Shown: positions 35,777 through 43,922, counted from the stretch's first letter. The stretch is 64,000 nucleotides of DNA from Palsa-892 sp963751615 (GCA_963751615.1 CAVVVG010000006.1:186001-250000), one strand, 5' to 3'. The notes: a model not told the origin generated them from the letters alone. Program-made: numbers and translations.

Positions 35777-36175
35777 ATGGATTCAAAATCTTCGTTGCTC
35801 GCAAGTCAACGCGTGGTTCAGATTTGCCTGTTCCTGGTGGCGGCAATCGCCTTCGTCGGTGGCCCGCTGCAGATGTATCTGGGGCAGCCGCAGACGGGGG
35901 CGCGGCTCGACAACGTCCACCGGTTCATGGCGGGCATCTATTTCGGCTCCGGACTGATCGCCCTTTGGGCCGGCGCGACCATTCGTCAGCAACAAACGCT
36001 GGTGTACCTTATAGCGCTCAGCGTTCTTCTTGCCGGAGTTGGCCGGCTCGTCTCGATTAGCCAGGTCGGAGTGCCTGAGCCTACGGCGTTATGGCTCGCC
36101 TATCTCGTCCCCGAATTGCTGGTGCCGTTCGTGATGTCGGCAGCTCACGTTATTTCAAGGAGAGTAAATCTTTGA
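35777..36175 (+). CDS. DUF4345-type four-helix membrane protein
   Basis: This 132-residue protein has four hydrophobic segments and the DUF4345 pattern AAIAFVGGPLQMYLGQP, ARLDNVHRFMAGIYFGSGL, and a final VPELLVPFVMSAAHV. Function is unknown for the family. It is not clearly in an operon. Confidence 0.78.
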   Translation: MDSKSSLLASQRVVQICLFLVAAIAFVGGPLQMYLGQPQTGARLDNVHRFMAGIYFGSGLIALWAGATIRQQQTLVYLIALSVLLAGVGRLVSISQVGVPEPTALWLAYLVPELLVPFVMSAAHVISRRVNL

Positions 36176-36416
36176 TAGACAAAGGAGTCAGGTATGTGGG
36201 TCACGGGCAGGGTGTCCGCCCAAGGTCTAGAATAATTGAATCATTTCATTGGTTTAGAGTTTTGGCTTCAGCCCGATAACGAACTTAAGGCGGAGTGCGG
36301 ACAAATAGATGCGGTTTTTGTCTATTGCCATTCAGACAAATAGGGCAGCAAGTGAACGGTACCTAATACAGACAATCGGAATCTCCTCCTGCTAGCTGCC
36401 TCGCTTGAGGGTTGAC

Positions 36417-36847
36417 ATGATCGATAATTGGACTGCGCCATATGCCGCACTAGCTCTTCGACTTTTGCTCGCGTTTCTATTCTTCGCTCACATGTATAAA
36501 AAATATGCGGTGACGGGTTTGATAGCTGGTGGACTAGTTTAGTCAATCAGGGATACGCCGACTGGATGCTCTACTACACGTCGGCGGCAGAGATTGCGGC
36601 CGCTATCCTGCTCTTCCTGGGTATCTACACAAGATACGTCAGTCTTTTGATGATTCCGTTGATTGCTGCGATTGCTTATCACTGGGCTATTCGTAAAGGT
36701 TTCTGGTTTGCCGATGCAGGTGCGGAAATGCCGCTCACATGGACGTTGATGCTGGTCGTCCAAGTTCTATTGGGTGACGGCGCATATGCGGTGCAAGTGC
36801 CAGCATTGCCATGGGAGCAACGGGGCATACAACGAACCGCTGCCTAG
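36417..36847 (+). pseudogene. DoxX-family membrane protein, frame broken at 36518-36520
   Basis: The ATG at 36417 reads WTAPYAALALRLLLAFLFFA then HMYKKYAVTG before meeting a TAG. Adding one T in the ttt run at 36518-36520 restores one frame, with FDSWWTSLVNQGYADWMLYY, a DoxX core (FLGIYTRYVSLLMIPLIAAI) and KGFWFADAGAEMPLTWTLML, to the stop at 36847 (143 residues). DoxX-like proteins are four-helix membrane proteins linked to thiol or quinol oxidation. Either decay or a homopolymer error explains the break. Confidence 0.78.
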
Positions 36848-36910
36848 GATCATCATTAGTTGTTCTCCAACATAAAACTGACACGGCCATTTTATCCGGC
36901 CGTTCCGGGT

Positions 36911-36974
36911 TGTAGCGATCGAGAACGAATATCGGCGAACGAAATTGTTGCCGGGCAGGGAAGTCAAACACTAG
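36911..36974 (+). repeat. second dispersed repeat, copy 1 (about 64 bp)
   Basis: The sequence starts tgtagcgatcgagaacgaat and ends cagggaagtcaaacactag. It aligns without gaps worth noting to 45252-45314, at roughly three quarters identity. It is followed 15 bp later by a palindromic repeat copy. Confidence 0.6.
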
Positions 36975-36989
36975 TGTCGACGTTTGCCA

Positions 36990-37016
36990 ATGTTCGCTTT
37001 ACCCCCGAAAGCGGAC
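36990..37016 (+). repeat. dispersed palindromic repeat, copy 2
   Basis: atgttcgctttaccccc then gaaagcggac is a diverged copy of the 45998-46032 palindrome. Confidence 0.55.
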
Positions 37017-37047
37017 TCTCTACCGCAGTCGAGCCAACAAGCTGGGA

Positions 37048-37179
37048 CTACGCCAAGATAATTACCAATAGTGTGAATGTCATTGCTGCTGTGGCGCCAA
37101 AAATGGCAAGTACAACACGATTAGAAACTTCGCGTTGATTTACAAATACGGTTTCAAAGGGAGTGATCTCTATTGACAT
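37048..37179 (-). CDS. micro-membrane protein F (43 aa)
   Basis: A GGAGG site lies 7 bases before the ATG. The product begins MSIEITPFETVFVNQREVSN and ends in one hydrophobic helix, RVVLAIFGATAAMTFTLLVI-ILA. It stands alone between the DoxX remnant and the VOC gene. It resembles the other micro-membrane proteins in size and topology, not in sequence. Confidence 0.65.
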   Translation of the reverse strand: MSIEITPFETVFVNQREVSNRVVLAIFGATAAMTFTLLVIILA

Positions 37180-37509
37180 GAAGAATCCTCCGAGGAGTAA
37201 TTCTTTATCAATGCAATGCACCCCTCGTCGGTTCCATCGTTGATGGATATCGCTGGTTATCGGTCTTTGGCACGATCCGGCAGCCAGTTTGAAATAAAAA
37301 ATAACATTTCAAATCAAGAAGTTCCAAAAACTCATTCACAATTTCGTATTGTTGCTCGGCGACCGACCCACGCCACTTTTCTTGCTCTGCTGGGGTTGGA
37401 AAATGTAGTTCCGCGCCACATCGCCATTACATCTTCACCGAGGCGGCAAACAAAAAACCAAGTTTCGTATGACGCTTGGCGTTCTCAAAGAACATACAAG
37501 GAGTCAAAC
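37180..37509. other. gap without recognised gene
   Basis: The frame of the VOC gene is open upstream as far as 37216, but that part has no family resemblance and the real start has its own ribosome site at 37510. I see no other feature here. Confidence 0.5.
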
Positions 37510-37968
37510 ATGGCAGCAAAACCCATTCCCGACGGTTATCACTCCGTCACGCCTTATCTCACCGTGCGCGGCGCGGCGAAAATCATCGAGTTCCTCAGAC
37601 AGGCTTTCGGCGCCGAAATATCGCACGAGCCGCTTAAGCGACCTGACGGGACGATTATGCATGCGCAGGTCAAAATTGGCGACTCCCGCGTAATGATAGC
37701 CGAGGAAAGCGAGATCGCAAAGGCGACATATTCCTCGCTTTACCTTTATGTTCCGAATGTCGACAGCGTTTACCAGCAGGCTGTCAAGGCCGGCGGCAAG
37801 CGGATCATGGAACCGATGGACATGTTCTACGGCGACCGCTGCGGCGGCGTGAAGGATCCGTCCGGCAATAGCTGGATGATCGCTACACACAAGGAAGATG
37901 TCGCGCCGCAGGAACTGACAAAGCGCGCCGAGACCTTTCTAAAGCAGCAAAAGAGCAAGGCAGCTTGA
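37510..37968 (+). CDS. VOC-family (glyoxalase/PhnB-like) protein
   Basis: This 152-residue protein begins MAAKPIPDGYHSVTPYLTVR after an AAGGAG site 6 bases upstream. The PhnB-type pattern continues with IEFLRQAFGAEI, MHAQVKIGDSRVMIAEES and DRCGGVKDPSGNSWMIATH. It has two beta-alpha-beta halves that bind a metal in active members. The substrate is unknown. Confidence 0.9.
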   Translation: MAAKPIPDGYHSVTPYLTVRGAAKIIEFLRQAFGAEISHEPLKRPDGTIMHAQVKIGDSRVMIAEESEIAKATYSSLYLYVPNVDSVYQQAVKAGGKRIMEPMDMFYGDRCGGVKDPSGNSWMIATHKEDVAPQELTKRAETFLKQQKSKAA

Positions 37969-38184
37969 GCGACATCGTTCATTTTCACGCTACCGACTAG
38001 CTGTCGCAACTGCGCGTGAGGTATCAAAGCGGGCGGCCCGGAAGGGTCGCCTGCCAAAATGCAGTGAGCAATGAATCCCGCGACGCGGGTTTGTTGTAAT
38101 TGCCCGAGAAGCTGGCAAGACCGATCATGATGAGACGACCCCGCCTTGCCGACGCCCACACTCTCACGCATGTTGCGATGACGA

Positions 38185-38202
38185 TATCACAGCGATGTGA
38201 TA
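38185..38202. promoter_or_regulatory. inverted repeat upstream of the patatin gene
   Basis: TATCACAGCGATGTGATA is a perfect palindrome with 7-bp arms and a 4-base centre, 56 bp before the patatin start. It is a candidate operator for the patatin-adc-bdhA cluster. The binding protein is not known. Confidence 0.5.
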
Positions 38203-38257
38203 AATGTCGGTCATGGCTCACGTTGATTGATTTGTATAACTACCATAGTGAAGCGCG

Positions 38258-39454
38258 ATGGCCATAAACCGTTCCATCGGGCTTGAGTTTAAATCAGCTC
38301 GCAGATCCCAGCAGAGACAACGTACGCCATTTGAGCGCATTGCCCTGCTGCTACAGGGTGGTGGAGCACTCGGCTCTTACCAGGGTGGCGTCTATCAGGC
38401 GCTGGCGGAGGCTGACCTTCATCCAGATTGGGTTGCAGGTATTTCCATTGGCGCCGTGAATTCGGCGTTGATTTCAGGAAATCCGCCCGAAAAGCGGGTG
38501 GAGAAATTGCGGGAGTTTTGGGAAGCCGTCAGCGTGCCGCCACTTGGTCTCTTTGGGGACCAGTATAGTTCGCCGATAAGAACCGCGGATGTGATCACTC
38601 ACAGTTTTATCAATCAGACGCGTGCACTTGGCATCATGCTTTTCGGAGCACCCGGTTTCTTCAAACCCCAAATCCCGCCCTCTTACCTTTGGCCTTCCAA
38701 TCATCCGGATGAACTCAGTTACTATGACGTGACCCCATTAAAGGCCACCCTTGAACGTTTAGTAGACTTCGATCGCATCAACAATGACGACATGCGTTTC
38801 AGTGTCGGCGCCGTGAATGTGCGCACCGGAAATTTTGTCTACTTCGACACAACGACCCACGAGATCGGCCCACAGCACATTATTGCCAGTAGCTCGCTGC
38901 CACCGGGATTTCCTGCCACCGAGATTGATGGCGATTTTTATTGGGATGGTGGCATCGTATCCAACACGCCGCTGCAGTGGGTTCTCGACTCCTGGCCACG
39001 GCTTGACACGCTAGCGTTCCAAATTGACCTCTGGAATGCGCGCGGTGAGCTTCCGCGCAACCTTATTGAGGCCGAGGTACGCCAGAAGGAAATTCAATTC
39101 TCCAGCCGCACCCGTGCAGGGACTGATCATTACAAACGAGCACAGACGCTCTGCATTGCTTTTGCGAAACTTCTCAAGGAGCTTCCCGATGAATTGCGGA
39201 ATCATCCAGAAGTAAAGGTGCTCGCGGCGGCAGCGGATGAAAAGGTCTGCAACATCGTTCATCTGATTTATAAGTCTAAGAGTTACGAAGGTATCGCCAA
39301 GGATTACGAGTTTTCCCGCCAGACAATGGAAGAGCACTGGCAAGCGGGCTTTGACGATACCGTTCGCAGTCTGAGCCATCCAGAGGTTCTGCAACGTCCA
39401 GATCGACAGGGAGGTGTTCGCACGTTCGACTTTTCCAATATCGAAAGAAAATAG
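38258..39454 (+). CDS. patatin-like phospholipase (DUF3734 C-terminal domain)
   Basis: The 398-residue protein has the patatin oxyanion loop ALLLQGGGALGSYQGGVYQA, the serine elbow GISIGAVNS and the catalytic Asp in WDGGIVSNTPLQWV. A C-terminal DUF3734-type segment follows. In alphaproteobacteria this protein is often next to acetoacetate decarboxylase and 3-hydroxybutyrate dehydrogenase, as here, which ties it to polyhydroxybutyrate or lipid turnover by context. Confidence 0.93.
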   Translation: MAINRSIGLEFKSARRSQQRQRTPFERIALLLQGGGALGSYQGGVYQALAEADLHPDWVAGISIGAVNSALISGNPPEKRVEKLREFWEAVSVPPLGLFGDQYSSPIRTADVITHSFINQTRALGIMLFGAPGFFKPQIPPSYLWPSNHPDELSYYDVTPLKATLERLVDFDRINNDDMRFSVGAVNVRTGNFVYFDTTTHEIGPQHIIASSSLPPGFPATEIDGDFYWDGGIVSNTPLQWVLDSWPRLDTLAFQIDLWNARGELPRNLIEAEVRQKEIQFSSRTRAGTDHYKRAQTLCIAFAKLLKELPDELRNHPEVKVLAAAADEKVCNIVHLIYKSKSYEGIAKDYEFSRQTMEEHWQAGFDDTVRSLSHPEVLQRPDRQGGVRTFDFSNIERK

Positions 39455-39496
39455 ATTCTGCTGCGAGATCGACGACAGAAAAAATAGGATGTCGTG

Positions 39497-40234
39497 ATGA
39501 AAGAAAATGAGGTGCGAGCTAGGGCATTTGCGATGCCATTGACGAGCCCAGCGTATCCGGTAGGGCCGTATCGCTTCTATCAACGTGAATATCTCATTAT
39601 CACCTATCGCACCGATCCCGCGAAGCTGCACGAACTCGTGCCGGAACCGCTAAAAGTCGAAGAGCCATTGGTAAAATATGAATTCATTCGCATGCCGGAT
39701 TCCACTGGCTTCGGCAATTACACCGAGAGTGGGCAGGTCATTCCCGTATCGTTCCAGGGCCGCAAGGGCGGTTATACCCACTGCATGTTTCTTGACGATC
39801 ATCCGCCAATTGCTGGCGGCCGTGAGCTTTGGGGATTTCCGAAAAAACTCGGCAAGCCCACCCTGCGGGCCGAGATCGATACGCTGGTCGGTGAGCTTTA
39901 CTACGGCTCACTGCGCATTGCAGTCGGAACTATGGGTTACAAACATAAAGCAGCCGATCTTGCTGCAGTGAAGGCGTCGATGATGGGGCCCAACTTCCTT
40001 CTCAAGATCATACCGCATGTCGATGGAACGCCGCGCATCTGCGAACTCGTCGAATTTCATTTGACGGATATCGATCTGAAAGGTGCTTGGAGCGGACCAG
40101 CTCAACTCTCGTTATGCTCGCACGCATTGGCCCCGATTGCTGAACTACCCGTACTGGAGATCGTGTCCGGAGTTCACATCATGGCTGACCTTACGCTCGG
40201 CCTCGGCAAAGTCGTTCACGATTATTTGGCGTGA
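39497..40234 (+). CDS. adc: acetoacetate decarboxylase
   Basis: Adc converts acetoacetate to acetone and CO2 through a Schiff base on a lysine. In this 245-residue protein the lysine pair is in RELWGFPKKLGKP, preceded by the conserved GRKGGYTHCMFLDDHPPI stretch, and the length is normal. The ATG at 39497 directly follows an in-frame GTG; either could be used. It lies 42 bases after the patatin gene and before 3-hydroxybutyrate dehydrogenase. Confidence 0.93.
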   Translation: MKENEVRARAFAMPLTSPAYPVGPYRFYQREYLIITYRTDPAKLHELVPEPLKVEEPLVKYEFIRMPDSTGFGNYTESGQVIPVSFQGRKGGYTHCMFLDDHPPIAGGRELWGFPKKLGKPTLRAEIDTLVGELYYGSLRIAVGTMGYKHKAADLAAVKASMMGPNFLLKIIPHVDGTPRICELVEFHLTDIDLKGAWSGPAQLSLCSHALAPIAELPVLEIVSGVHIMADLTLGLGKVVHDYLA

Positions 40235-40266
40235 GCCTTGGCCGCAATTTTTGAAGGGAGACTGCT

Positions 40267-41046
40267 AAGCGTCTGAAAGATAAGGTCGCCGTTATCACCG
40301 GTGCGGCGAGCGGAATTGGTAAGGAAATTGCCATCATTTTCGCTCGCGAAGGCGCGAAGATTGTGATCGCGGATCTCGATCAGAAGGCTGCTGATACCAC
40401 TGCGCTGGAGCTTGACTCTACGGGCAAACGTGCGATCGGCGTAGCGATGGATGTTGCCAATGAAGAGCAGGTGAATGCTGGCATCGCTAAAACGATCAAT
40501 ACTTTTGGTGCGCTTGATATTTTGGTCAGCAATGCGGGCATCCAGATCGTCGCTACTCTCGTCGACTTCGAATTTGGCGATTGGAAGAAGCTGCTGGCGA
40601 TTCATCTGGACGGCGCCTTTCTCACTACTCGTGCCGCGCTACGCCAGATGTATAAGCAGAATAGCGGTTGCGTCATTTATATGGGCTCGGTGCACTCGCA
40701 CGAAGCTTCGTTGCTCAAGGCACCCTATGTCACGGCCAAACATGGCCTACTCGGCCTGGCAAAAGTCGTCGCCAAGGAGGGTGCCGAGCACGGCGTCCGT
40801 GCCAACGTGATCTGCCCCGGCTTTGTTCGTACTCCGCTCGTTGAAAAGCAGATTCCTGAGCAGGCGAAGGCGCTCGGCATTTCGGAGCAGGATGTCATCG
40901 ACAAGATCATGCTGAAGGAGACCGTCGATCACAAATTCACAACGGTGGAGGATGTGGCTGAGACCGCATTGTTTCTAGCGGCCTTCAATTCGAATGCGCT
41001 GACTGGTCAATCAATCATGGTCAGCCATGGATGGTTCATGGAGTAG
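40267..41046 (+). CDS. bdhA: D-3-hydroxybutyrate dehydrogenase, start codon missing
   Basis: This NAD-dependent SDR interconverts 3-hydroxybutyrate and acetoacetate. GAASGIGKEIA, NAGIQ, the catalytic SVHSHEAS and YVTAKHGLLGLAK, and the diagnostic C-terminal IPEQAKALGISEQDVIDKIM and LTGQSIMVSHGWFME are all present. The frame opens at 40255 and homologues begin MRLKDK; here the codon is AAG (40267) with a GGGAG site at normal distance. CTG at 40273 is the only other plausible start that keeps the cofactor motif, while GTG at 40363 would remove it. Confidence 0.88.
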   Translation, partial: KRLKDKVAVITGAASGIGKEIAIIFAREGAKIVIADLDQKAADTTALELDSTGKRAIGVAMDVANEEQVNAGIAKTINTFGALDILVSNAGIQIVATLVDFEFGDWKKLLAIHLDGAFLTTRAALRQMYKQNSGCVIYMGSVHSHEASLLKAPYVTAKHGLLGLAKVVAKEGAEHGVRANVICPGFVRTPLVEKQIPEQAKALGISEQDVIDKIMLKETVDHKFTTVEDVAETALFLAAFNSNALTGQSIMVSHGWFME

Positions 41047-41198
41047 TCATGCGTTGGAATACGCAAGTCTAAGGGGCAGGTAGTTGACGGTTTATCGGAC
41101 GTTCTTCCGCTTTTATATACCGGCGTCAGCGTCTCCTCGACGCTGGTATCGATCGCGTGAAACAAAACCAGCGAAGATCGATCAGATAGATCGAGAGA

Positions 41199-41256
41199 TG
41201 TGATGCACATCACACCGAGTGTGATGCACATCACATCGAGTGTGATGCACATCACA
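41199..41256. promoter_or_regulatory. three tandem CRP-like palindromes at 21-bp spacing
   Basis: TGTGATGCACATCACA occurs three times without mismatch, starting at 41199, 41220 and 41241. Linkers are ccgag and tcgag. A 21-bp period is two helical turns, so all three face the same side of the DNA. They stand between bdhA and micro-membrane protein G (start 41367). Confidence 0.75.
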
Positions 41257-41366
41257 GGGTTCAAATTAAATTGATTCGGCTGGATGCGGTGTCAAGCAAT
41301 CCGGACGCCTGGTCATTCCAATTGCTGCCACAAACCTTATGTAACCGCCAAACGAGGAGCAATCAA

Positions 41367-41486
41367 ATGAAAACTCTTATTGATCGTGAGTTATCTGCTG
41401 CGGAAGCGTCACTGATTATCATAATTTCTGTGTCGCTATTAGCGTTTGCATTAGTTTCATGGAACGTCGCGCCGCCGTGCTGCTAG
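41367..41486 (+). CDS. micro-membrane protein G (39 aa)
   Basis: A GAGGAG site lies 7-8 bases before the ATG. The product starts MKTLIDRELSAAEASLIIII and ends SVSLLAFALVSWNVAPPCC, one hydrophobic helix with two terminal cysteines. It is 110 bp downstream of the triple CRP-like operator, its likely control region. I do not recognise the family. Confidence 0.65.
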   Translation: MKTLIDRELSAAEASLIIIISVSLLAFALVSWNVAPPCC

Positions 41487-41678
41487 CCGCAATAGTTTTC
41501 GTCGCTTTGCCTGTGCACCGCGCTGGGTATTGGACTGTTTTGCGTAGGAGGGGTCACACAACTACACCACCACAGAACAAAACCACCCCTGCCTGTATTA
41601 AAAAAAGGCGATATTATCCTTGTTTGAAGGCAAGCTAAGAAAAATCGCAAAGCCGCGATCTAAACAAGGCTCTGAGCG

Positions 41679-42134
41679 TTGCGCAATTTATCTCCGAAAG
41701 ATGCGTCGTTTGCGGCCCGTATCCAGTCGAGCTTTGGCAAGCAAGGGCTGATGACCTCCCTAGGCGCGTCCCTCGTGCACGTCGCTCCAGGACTGGTTGA
41801 AATCGCGCTTCCAGCAAGTTTGTCCATCTCGCAACAACATGGGTTTGTCCATGCTGGCGCACTCGCGGCGATTGCGGACACAGCCGCTGGCTATGCCGCA
41901 CTCAGTCTTATGCCCGCCGGAATGGGCGTCCTAACGACCGAGTTCAAAATCAACTTCGTGGCTCCGGCGAAAGGCGACCGCATGAGAGCCAGAGGGCGCG
42001 TGGTGAAAGCTGGCCGAACGCTGACATTGGCGCAAAGCGAGGTCTTCGCTGACACCAGCGATGGCGAAAAGCTAGTGGCGCTCCTCACGGCCACCCTTAT
42101 GGCCATTGTGGATCGCGAAGGGATTGCGGACTAG
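41679..42134 (+). CDS. PaaI-family hotdog thioesterase
   Basis: This 151-residue single hotdog domain has QQHGFVHAGALAAIADTAAG, the conserved His and Gly-rich active-site helix, and LTTEFKINFVAPAKGDRMRA. It hydrolyses aromatic or short acyl-CoA esters. The start is a TTG; no better upstream start exists. Confidence 0.88.
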   Translation: MRNLSPKDASFAARIQSSFGKQGLMTSLGASLVHVAPGLVEIALPASLSISQQHGFVHAGALAAIADTAAGYAALSLMPAGMGVLTTEFKINFVAPAKGDRMRARGRVVKAGRTLTLAQSEVFADTSDGEKLVALLTATLMAIVDREGIAD

Positions 42135-42211
42135 TTCCCCTCACTAAGGTACTCGGTTTTTGAAGTACAATATCGCCTAAAAAATATCTGAAATTTACAA
42201 ACTCAGTCACC

Positions 42212-42448
42212 TCACACACGGCTCTGCGACCCCGGTAAATTCGACGGATCAAGCCCAAGTTCTTCACACGCCTGATCCACTATGCGCTGGTCAAGAGTTT
42301 GACGTGAACCTCCGAGAGGGACCTCTGCTTTTCGGCCCTCACGGTGCACCGTCACCATCATTTGACCTTCGCCACGTTGGTGATGTTCATGATGATCGAA
42401 GCGGCACCCATGTTCTGCCAGCCATTTACGAAATGTCGCGCTTTCCAT
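42212..42448 (-). CDS. small HicA/YcfA-like protein (78 aa)
   Basis: The layout ATFRKWLAEHGCRFDHHEHH, then MMVTVHREGRKAEVPLGGSR and a C-terminal helix VDQACEELGLD resembles the double-stranded-RNA-binding-type fold of HicA toxins (N-terminal helix, His-containing strand, basic strand, final helix ending in LGL). The match is loose. It is the second gene of a pair, 22 bases after the 67-residue gene. No HicB-type antitoxin is recognisable. Confidence 0.5.
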   Translation of the reverse strand: MESATFRKWLAEHGCRFDHHEHHQRGEGQMMVTVHREGRKAEVPLGGSRQTLDQRIVDQACEELGLDPSNLPGSQSRV

Positions 42449-42470
42449 TAATATTCTCCCATCATTCGCC

Positions 42471-42674
42471 TCATCTCATCGAGGTCCCAACATATCTTAC
42501 TTCTTTGAGTGCATCTGCAACGAGTTTTGCTGCCTTGGTGGCTTCGGCACTGTTGTCATAAACTAAAGTAACCAGCGGTCCACGACCTTCTTCGATAATA
42601 TTAAAACCAGGGCCGCTATGATATTCAAAACTTGTGTCTTGATGAATTGGTCCGACGGTCCAGGTCATAGCCAA
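42471..42674 (-). CDS. small hypothetical protein (67 aa)
   Basis: A soluble protein: MAMTWTVGPIHQDTSFEYHS, then GPLVTLVYDNSAEATKAAKL with a C-terminal helix DALKEVRYV. It looks like a compact beta-beta-alpha unit. It lies 22 bases before the HicA-like gene and probably in one transcript. Function is unknown. Confidence 0.6.
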   Translation of the reverse strand: MAMTWTVGPIHQDTSFEYHSGPGFNIIEEGRGPLVTLVYDNSAEATKAAKLVADALKEVRYVGTSMR

Positions 42675-42721
42675 ATCTCCACTACATTTTTTTTCACGCG
42701 AGGATAAGCAAAGCCAACACC

Positions 42722-43483
42722 TTAATTCAGCTTCATAGATTGGTACTGCGTAATCAAGTTATATGGTTGCACACTAATCAAGCCTCCACGTGGACTATCA
42801 ATGTCCGCTATCAGGAAAAACGAAATGGATACGATAGGCGGCAAAACTAGCAAAAGTGTACTTGTACGATACTCGCCATATCCCAGCAGCACGTTGCACG
42901 AAACTGCGATCAATATCATCAATACCCAAGCCGCAACTGGAATGCGATTCCACCATGCTGCCTGAGTGTACCCTTGCGAGTTTAGTACATCATTCATGCC
43001 CCAAACGACCAGGGACATCATGGTCGTCGGTTGCGCTGTCCCTGCGCGTGCGACTGTAGACCAAAGTTCCGCCTGAAGCTTTTCTGCATTGGCATCAATC
43101 TGTCCGACCTCACGCTCTTCGCTGCCCAGATAGAACGCGATGCGGTGTTCCATGTACTTCCTGAGCAACTCGCGCAGGCGCAATGCATCGTCCGCAGGTA
43201 ACAAATCAGCGCGTAAATACTCGGTGCCAATCGCATTGGCCTCCGCTTCCTCCAAATTCTTGCGTTGATCGTACCGGTTAACGGCCATAGCAAAGCTGAA
43301 TCCAATGATGAGGCCTAGCAACGTCAGGGAGGCTGTTCGTACAACATCAAAATCTTTTCGTTCTTTTTCCCCGCCGAGGGGTCGCACCTTTCGGCGCAAT
43401 ATGTCTCCTCCATATGCCGCCATCCACTGCACGATGAGAGTGGCTGCAAACACAGTGAACGGGTTGTCTAAATGAGCACTCAT
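42722..43483 (-). CDS. DUF4239 (bestrophin-like) membrane protein
   Basis: The 253-residue protein has two N-terminal hydrophobic segments flanking a basic loop, then VRTASLTLLGLIIGFSFAMA and NRYDQRKNLEEAEANAIGTE, the hallmark of DUF4239, a central helical domain and two C-terminal membrane segments. The family is sometimes labelled bestrophin-like, with no established function. Confidence 0.85.
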   Translation of the reverse strand: MSAHLDNPFTVFAATLIVQWMAAYGGDILRRKVRPLGGEKERKDFDVVRTASLTLLGLIIGFSFAMAVNRYDQRKNLEEAEANAIGTEYLRADLLPADDALRLRELLRKYMEHRIAFYLGSEEREVGQIDANAEKLQAELWSTVARAGTAQPTTMMSLVVWGMNDVLNSQGYTQAAWWNRIPVAAWVLMILIAVSCNVLLGYGEYRTSTLLLVLPPIVSISFFLIADIDSPRGGLISVQPYNLITQYQSMKLN

Positions 43484-43574
43484 ACAATCAGTTTATCTTT
43501 TCAATCATACTTAAGCTCGCCCGTTCGATAGCCGCTCGCGCTGCCACCTTAGCCTCGTCTGGCGTTTGTACACA

Positions 43575-43850
43575 CTAGCGTTCATCCCAGTCCGGCCTTA
43601 CTTCGGCTCCCACGTGATTGCATTTCGTGCAGAGCATAATTGTTCCGATAAGGCGCACGGATGAATCACCGGTCCATCTATCAGCGTTGATGATTGCACC
43701 GTGATGGCAATTCTTGCAGCGGACAACGAGCGACCGAATACCAAGAGAGCGCATTTGGCCAAGCGTACCTGTGGTACTGAACCAGCCGTGCGGAGCTATG
43801 TCCGCTGCTTGCAATGCCTTTCTGCGACCGTAGGAGGGAGGTCCACCCAT
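43575..43850 (-). CDS. small zinc-ribbon protein
   Basis: This protein of about 91 residues has two CxxC pairs, in VVRCKNCHHGAIINADRW and IMLCTKCNHVGAEVRPDW, forming a zinc ribbon. Similar small proteins are common in Hyphomicrobiales genomes with no known function. The start is uncertain (43850 or later). The frame stays open for 28 codons past its amber stop. Confidence 0.65.
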   Translation of the reverse strand: MGGPPSYGRRKALQAADIAPHGWFSTTGTLGQMRSLGIRSLVVRCKNCHHGAIINADRWTGDSSVRLIGTIMLCTKCNHVGAEVRPDWDER

Positions 43851-43922
43851 GATGCTGACTATCCCGCCGATTTCTTTGGCGCGAAACATGGCACCGGTTC
43901 ACACCACAATTATTTCTCAACC

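Noticed and set aside
37216..37509. N-terminal extension of the VOC protein
   Set aside because: The family starts at MAAKPIPDG, which has its own AAGGAG site; the upstream part has no similarity to the family.
41199..41256. Tandem repeats as a CRISPR array
   Set aside because: Units are 16 bp palindromes with 5-bp linkers, no spacers of normal length and no cas genes. A regulator-binding array fits better.
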